Shown: positions 62,002 to 64,000 of the stretch, one piece after another
How the letters are laid out: every line of letters begins with the position of its first letter
Numbering within the stretch: the stretch's first letter is position 1
NCBI RefSeq assembly: GCF_024206475.1
Contig: NZ_JAMBPR010000025.1
Location: 46,518 to 110,517, forward strand
DNA length: 64,000 bases
Direction: 5' to 3'
Source of the DNA: Paraburkholderia sp. CNPSo 3274
GTDB lineage: Bacteria > Pseudomonadota > Gammaproteobacteria > Burkholderiales > Burkholderiaceae
Translations under genes and position numbers: made by a program
Notes under the pieces: model-generated
The model's database searches: none
Told to the model about the DNA's origin: nothing
The model's input: the letters and a program-made list of their open reading frames with translations, nothing else

Positions 62002-62613
62002 TTACTTCTTCTCTTCCTCGCCGCCCTCGGGCGCGCCCTGCGCCGGCGTCGGCGCCGCCGCGCCGCCCGGCGCCACGGGCTTGAACGGGAAGCTGCTGAA
62101 CATGTTCTTCGCCTGGTTCTGCATCTGCTCCTGCATCTGCACGAACATGTTCTTCGACTGCTCGATGTAGCTCGTCATCATGCCCTGCATCATCGGCGCC
62201 TGCATGTTCATGAACTGCGACCAGACCTCGGGATTCATCGCGTTGCCTTCGTAGAGGGTCTTCGACTGGTCCGCGAGCTTGTTCTGGATGTCAATGAACG
62301 CCTGGATGTTCTTTTCCAGGTAGGTGCCCATCATGCCCTGCATCGCATGCCCATAGAAACGGATGATCTGCGACAGCATCGACGACGAGAACATCGGCAG
62401 ACCGCCGCTTTCCTCTTCGAGAATGATCTGCAGCAGGATGCTGCGCGTCAGATCCTCGTTGGTCTTCGCGTCGATGACCTTGAACTCCTCCTGCTCCAGC
62501 ACGAGTTGCTTCACGTCCGTCAACGTGATGTACGTGCTCGTCTCCGTGTCGTACAGCCGACGATTCGGATATTTCTTGATGAGACGTTCGGCGGTTTTCT
62601 TTGTAGTCGTCAT
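62002..62613 (-). CDS. phaR: Polyhydroxyalkanoate synthesis regulator PhaR
   Basis: A 203-residue PhaR. The DNA-binding region is RLIKKYPNRRLYDTETSTYITLTDVKQLVLEQEEFKVIDAKTNEDLTRSILLQIILEEE (about residues 10-70), the conserved N-terminal domain. The remainder is Met/Gln-rich and helical (SQFMNMQAPMMQGMMTSYIEQSKNMFVQMQEQMQNQAKNMF) and may bind PHB granules, with a Gly/Ala/Glu tail. PhaR represses phasin and PHA genes and is released on binding PHB. It follows phaB on the same strand (149 bp). Confidence 0.96.
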   Translation of the reverse strand: MTTTKKTAERLIKKYPNRRLYDTETSTYITLTDVKQLVLEQEEFKVIDAKTNEDLTRSILLQIILEEESGGLPMFSSSMLSQIIRFYGHAMQGMMGTYLEKNIQAFIDIQNKLADQSKTLYEGNAMNPEVWSQFMNMQAPMMQGMMTSYIEQSKNMFVQMQEQMQNQAKNMFSSFPFKPVAPGGAAAPTPAQGAPEGGEEEKK

Positions 62614-62762
62614 GTGTCGCCCTTGTTAGCGCCAACGCGCGTCAGCCGCTGCCGTCGCGCGTCGGTCTAGCCCGGAAACGGCCTGCCCCGGTGAGCAAAC
62701 AGGCCCGCTGCCGTCCTCGATCCCAGCTTCGCGCGCCCCCTGCAGGCGCGCTGCGCTCAGGA

Positions 62763-63503
62763 TCAGCCCATGTGCAACCCGCCATTCAGCGAGAAGTCAG
62801 CACCGGTTGCAAAGCCTGACTCGTCGGACGCGAGCCACGCCACGATCGACGCGATTTCCTCGGGCGCGCCGAGACGGCGCACCGGAATCGTCGCGACGAT
62901 CTTTTCCAGCACGTCGGGACGGATCGACTTCACCATGTCCGTACCGATATAGCCCGGCGAGACGGTGTTGACCGTCACGCCCTTGGTCGCCACTTCCTGA
63001 GCCAGCGCCATCGTGAAGCCGTGAATGCCGGCCTTGGCCGTGGAATAGTTGGTCTGGCCGAACTGTCCCTTCTGCCCGTTTACCGACGAGATATTGATGA
63101 TGCGGCCCCAGCCGCGCTCGACCATGCCGTCGATTACCTGCTTCGTGACGTTGAAGAGGCTCGTGAGATTGGTGTCGATCACGGCCGTCCAGTCCTCCCG
63201 CGTCATCTTGCGGAACACCACGTCGCGCGTAATGCCGGCGTTGTTCACGAGCACGTCGATTTCGCCGACCTCGGCCTTGACCTTGTCGAACGCCTGGCGT
63301 GTCGAATCCCAGTCGCCGACGTTGCCTTCCGAGGCCACGAAGTCGAAACCGAGCGCCTTCTGATCTTCCAGCCACTTTACGCGGCGCGGCGAATGCGGGC
63401 CGCAGCCGGCGACCACCGTGAAACCCTGCTTGGCGAGGCGCTGGCAAATGCCTGTTCCGATGCCGCCCATCCCGCCCGTTACATACGCAATACGCTCTGA
63501 CAT
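62763..63503 (-). CDS. phaB: Acetoacetyl-CoA reductase
   Basis: A 246-residue short-chain dehydrogenase, the length of PhaB. The cofactor motif is YVTGGMGGIGTGICQRL, the catalytic Ser is in NISSVNGQKGQFGQ and the Tyr/Lys pair in TNYSTAKAGIHGF. It reduces acetoacetyl-CoA to (R)-3-hydroxybutyryl-CoA with NADPH for PHB synthesis. GGAG lies eight bases before the ATG at 63503. It is 155 bp downstream of phaA, matching the standard phaA-phaB-phaR order. Confidence 0.96.
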   Translation of the reverse strand: MSERIAYVTGGMGGIGTGICQRLAKQGFTVVAGCGPHSPRRVKWLEDQKALGFDFVASEGNVGDWDSTRQAFDKVKAEVGEIDVLVNNAGITRDVVFRKMTREDWTAVIDTNLTSLFNVTKQVIDGMVERGWGRIINISSVNGQKGQFGQTNYSTAKAGIHGFTMALAQEVATKGVTVNTVSPGYIGTDMVKSIRPDVLEKIVATIPVRRLGAPEEIASIVAWLASDESGFATGADFSLNGGLHMG

Positions 63504-63658
63504 AAACCACACTCCATTATCGTTTTCCGGCTGCACCGTTCCACGGCACCGGCCTCGCTCCTTCCCCCTGCCCTCGCCTGCGCCGCTCGCGGTCGTTGGT
63601 CGCCCCGCTGGTCACAAGCGCCGGGACGGACCGCTAGCGGCCCACCCCTGCAGTCGCA

Positions 63659-64000
63659 TCAAGCGCGCTCGAGCGCGAGCGCCACGCCCATGCCGCCGCC
63701 GATGCACAGCGAGGCCAGACCCCGCTTCGCGTCGCGGCGCTGCATTTCGTACAGCAGCGTCACGAGAATCCGGCAGCCCGACGCGCCGATCGGGTGACCG
63801 ATCGCAATCGCCCCGCCGTTCACGTTGATCTTCGACGTGTCCCAGCCCATCTGCTTGTTCACGGCCAGCGCCTGCGCGGCAAATGCCTCGTTGATCTCCA
63901 GGAGATCGAGGTCGTTCACCGACCAGCCCGCGCGCTCCAGTGCACGCCTGGACGCCGGCACCGGACCCATGCCCATCACCTTCGGGTCCACGCCGCCGCT
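63659..64000 (-). CDS. phaA: Acetyl-CoA acetyltransferase PhaA (partial, C-terminal part)
   Basis: Only the last ~113 codons are in the window; the gene continues past the right edge. The visible C-terminal thiolase half shows GMGPVPASRRALERAGW, NEAFAAQALAVNK, the His motif AIGHPIGASGCRILVTLLYEMQRR and the final Cys motif LCIGGGMGVALALERA. It condenses two acetyl-CoA to acetoacetyl-CoA. phaC probably lies just beyond the window, by analogy to phaCAB operons. Confidence 0.95.
   Translation of the reverse strand, partial: SGGVDPKVMGMGPVPASRRALERAGWSVNDLDLLEINEAFAAQALAVNKQMGWDTSKINVNGGAIAIGHPIGASGCRILVTLLYEMQRRDAKRGLASLCIGGGMGVALALERA

Overview
The window is high-GC, densely packed chromosomal DNA from a betaproteobacterium, most likely Burkholderia sensu lato (Paraburkholderia, Caballeronia or Burkholderia). 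The evidence is gene content and order: tig-clpP-clpX-lon-hupB-ppiD with two tRNAs, mfd facing ispDF, ompR-envZ, a BktB-type thiolase near a phaA-phaB-phaR polyhydroxyalkanoate locus, and protein sequences with a strongly burkholderial character. I see no insertion sequence, prophage, CRISPR array, integrase or rRNA. Most of the window is core genome.

Layout. 1-1.2 kb: end of an upstream gene (possibly yciB), bolA and a secreted parvulin. 1.25-2.45 kb: a Fic/AMPylase-family gene whose start region lies inside an array of inverted repeats. 2.6-6.7 kb: purL. 7-13.5 kb: a DadA-like oxidoreductase, the NAD(P)HX repair enzyme, pgi, and the divergent pair ybbA-like ATPase / tesA-like esterase. 13.7-23.3 kb: a small lipoprotein, then the protein quality-control block on the minus strand (tig, clpP, clpX, lon, hupB, tRNA-Val, tRNA-Asp, ppiD). 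23.7-30.5 kb: glycerate kinase, a MarR regulator, tRNA-Leu, a squalene-synthase-fold protein lacking the usual catalytic aspartates, and a DUF1501/DUF1800 pair. 30.5-36.2 kb: ompR-envZ, an AhpC peroxiredoxin, an acyltransferase-3 membrane protein, and ispDF. 36.4-43 kb: mfd, argE, a PLP-dependent dehydratase and mscL.

43-48.4 kb holds a three-gene signalling cluster on the minus strand: a CHASE3-like membrane histidine kinase, a single-domain response regulator and a hybrid kinase. An uncharacterised cytosolic protein is encoded divergently. 48.4-55.9 kb: an AsmA-family protein, a FetAB-type ABC exporter pair, a small secreted protein, a stand-alone LigD polymerase domain and serB. 55.9-61.5 kb is a minus-strand run: rimO-kdgK-bktB-small secreted protein-metC. 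62-64 kb: phaR, phaB and the 3' part of phaA, all minus strand; phaA runs off the window.

The genes worth a second look are the Fic gene with its repeat array, the kinase/regulator/kinase cluster, the catalytically degenerate squalene-synthase-like protein, the orphan LigD polymerase, the TGTAAC direct repeats before ompR, a perfect 32-bp palindrome before ispF's convergent neighbour, and a short ORF with an inverted repeat between rimO and phaR. I found no clear evidence of an entirely new multi-gene system. Start codons were chosen by ribosome-binding site and family conservation and often differ from the longest possible frame.
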